Of a stretch of DNA of 22,702 nucleotides, positions 21,407 through 22,702 are shown piece by piece. The notes below the pieces were generated by a model that saw only the letters and a program-made list of their open reading frames with translations, had not been told where the DNA came from and ran no database searches. Each line of letters starts with the position of its first letter. Position 1 is the stretch's first letter. A program made the position numbers and the translations under genes. Source of the DNA: Brachyspira sp. CAG:484 (GTDB lineage: Bacteria > Cyanobacteriota > Vampirovibrionia > Gastranaerophilales > Gastranaerophilaceae); contig HF989732.1 in NCBI GenBank assembly GCA_000431315.1, positions 47,515 through 70,216 on the forward strand, in the 5' to 3' direction.

Positions 21407-22702
21407 CTAAGCACCCTCACTATTATTATCTATATTACCAGAATAATAGTAATTGAAAAGATTTACAAGTTCTTTTTGTTCTTCTGTTGCATTTTCATCT
21501 GTTGAAAAGTGATAAATATCCAACAGGTTATAGCGGCTCAAACGTTCGCTGTCTTCGGGTTTGAAACTGTTATGGTTTTCTGTTAAAAATACTCTTACGA
21601 TTTTATCTGCCGGTATACTTAAAAACACATCAACAATACTTTTATCGAAATGAGTACCCGAATCTTTTAACAGAATACTTATAACATTTACTATAGGCAT
21701 TTTATCACGATAATGGCGTCGGGAGGTTATCGCATCGAATACATCTGATACGGCTAAAATTCTTCCGCCGTATGGGATTTCTTCACCTTTAAGATGTCTG
21801 TAGTAACCGCTTCCGTCATATTTTTCGTGGTGTGAGCAGGCAATTTCGGTTATAAGTTTAAAGTCTTCTGTCATACAGATTTTATCAAGAATATTATGTG
21901 TAATCTGTACGTGTTCCTGTATATGTTTGTACTCTTCGTCCGTAAGTTTTCCTTCTTTTTGCAGAACGGAATCCCTTATTCCTATTTTGCCTATATCATG
22001 CAGTGTTGCTGCTTTTTCAATGATTTCTTTCATTTTTTCATCCATGTTCAAAGCATCAACAATAAGCATAGAATACAGTTTTACGCGGCTTGAATGACCT
22101 GCTGTAATCTTATCGCGGGCATCGATTGAGGCTGCAAGTGTATTAATAAAGCTTTCAAACAGCAATTTTTGTTCTTTGTACAGTTCTTTCTGCTGTTCGA
22201 ATAACTGGGCGTTTTCCAATGCAATACTTGCACTGCCGCCGATTGCTGCAAGCAAATCTTCATCACTTTTGGTAAATACACCATCAATTTTGTTGAGTAC
22301 CTGGAATGCTCCGATAATTTCCTGGTTGTTGTTTTTAATAGGCATACAGAGCATTGTTTTTGTCTTATAGCCTGTTTCTTTATCAACTTCCGGATTAAAA
22401 CGGTTATCGTTATACGCATCTTCAATATTTATTGATTCTCCGGTTCTGACTACATAGCCGGCAAGCCCTTTATCCGCAGGAAATCTTATCTCCTGGCTGT
22501 CCATTCCAAGCGCTACCATTGACCAGAGTTCATTTTTCTTTTTATCAAGCATAAAAACAGAACATCTGTCAGCCTGCATTGCAACTTTTGTTTCTTCTGC
22601 AATTACCTTCAACAAGACGTTAATATCCGTAAGTGCATTAATTGAACGTCCTATTTTTACAAGAGATACAAGCGGATCGCTTTTTATAGGCAGAGTAAAC
22701 TC
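21407..22702 (-). CDS. GAF-HD-GYP protein, putative cyclic-di-GMP phosphodiesterase (5' end missing)
   Basis: 431 residues are visible; the frame is open to the right edge and the TTG at 22615 is internal. A GAF domain comes first (LVKIGRSINALTDINVLLK, then ADRCSVFMLDKKKNELW, GLAGYVVRTGESINIEDAY). A helical linker leads to an HD-GYP domain with the metal ligands of the family: GHSSRV, LHDIGKIGI, HIQEH, SHHEKYDGSGY and AVSDVFDAITS. The signature GYP reads GYY here (DGSGYYRHLKGEEIPYGG), with Tyr for Pro. HD-GYP enzymes break down cyclic-di-GMP; the metal residues suggest activity, but the changed signature leaves this open. It heads the visible part of an operon with the TPR protein and two response regulators. 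Confidence 0.92.
   Translation of the reverse strand, partial: EFTLPIKSDPLVSLVKIGRSINALTDINVLLKVIAEETKVAMQADRCSVFMLDKKKNELWSMVALGMDSQEIRFPADKGLAGYVVRTGESINIEDAYNDNRFNPEVDKETGYKTKTMLCMPIKNNNQEIIGAFQVLNKIDGVFTKSDEDLLAAIGGSASIALENAQLFEQQKELYKEQKLLFESFINTLAASIDARDKITAGHSSRVKLYSMLIVDALNMDEKMKEIIEKAATLHDIGKIGIRDSVLQKEGKLTDEEYKHIQEHVQITHNILDKICMTEDFKLITEIACSHHEKYDGSGYYRHLKGEEIPYGGRILAVSDVFDAITSRRHYRDKMPIVNVISILLKDSGTHFDKSIVDVFLSIPADKIVRVFLTENHNSFKPEDSERLSRYNLLDIYHFSTDENATEEQKELVNLFNYYYSGNIDNNSEGA

Noticed and set aside
21403..21420. GTG start at 21420 for the TPR protein
   Set aside because: It overlaps the end of the HD-GYP gene and puts six extra residues before an otherwise standard signal peptide; ATG 21402 right after the stop codon is the better start.
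1..22702. CRISPR array, insertion sequence or prophage
   Set aside because: No spaced direct repeats, transposase, integrase or phage structural genes were seen on either strand.

Overview
The window looks like chromosomal sequence from a low-GC, diderm, probably anaerobic gut-type bacterium. A TolC-family outer-membrane protein points to a double membrane, and a complete hybrid-cluster protein (Hcp) points to anaerobic or nitrosative-stress metabolism. A pseudopilin with the helix start FTLAEVLITLGIIG, a U1-A72 tRNA-Gln and a PhoB-like receiver joined to a LuxR-type output domain are all compatible with the non-photosynthetic cyanobacterial relatives (Melainabacteria/Gastranaerophilales). 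That assignment is inference, with moderate confidence.

Layout. Bases 1-814 are the end of a TolC-like gene, closed by a perfectly palindromic terminator. Bases 928-3789 (minus) hold Hcp, then an exported cupin and an exported double carboxymuconolactone-decarboxylase-like protein. Bases 3917-6369 (plus) hold two tandem paralogous DUF262 genes; the first is broken by a one-base frameshift and has a near-consensus promoter. Bases 6374-6658 (minus) hold a small membrane-associated hypothetical gene, followed by tRNA-Gln. Bases 6818-9246 (minus) are a tight operon gmk-coaBC-nif3-like. Diverging from it with only 14 bp between start codons is a soluble GAF-type sensor histidine kinase (9261-10445). 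Bases 10641-11466 (plus) are a pseudopilin gene whose reading frame is interrupted at a run of ten Gs. Bases 11512-13823 (minus) are a DnaQ-type exonuclease and an organophosphate:phosphate antiporter-like MFS transporter. Thioredoxin (plus) follows, then a ~1190-residue coiled-coil/low-complexity protein with a duplicated internal module and a hydrophobic C-terminal region. From 18018 to the right edge (minus) lies a signalling cluster: a GAF-HD-GYP protein (runs off the edge), an exported TPR protein, two LuxR-type response regulators and a pentapeptide-repeat protein.

The most notable signals are: (1) the G10 tract, which puts a well-made pseudopilin out of frame with its only good start codon, as expected of a phase-variable gene; (2) the tandem DUF262 pair with a single-base lesion that is trivially repairable on paper; (3) several start codons placed exactly six bases after a TATAAT box without a Shine-Dalgarno sequence, including a back-to-back pair for gmk and the histidine kinase, suggesting leaderless transcripts; (4) the giant repeat-bearing protein of unknown function. 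No transposase, integrase, CRISPR array or rRNA was seen, and no gene-free stretch exceeds about 200 bp.
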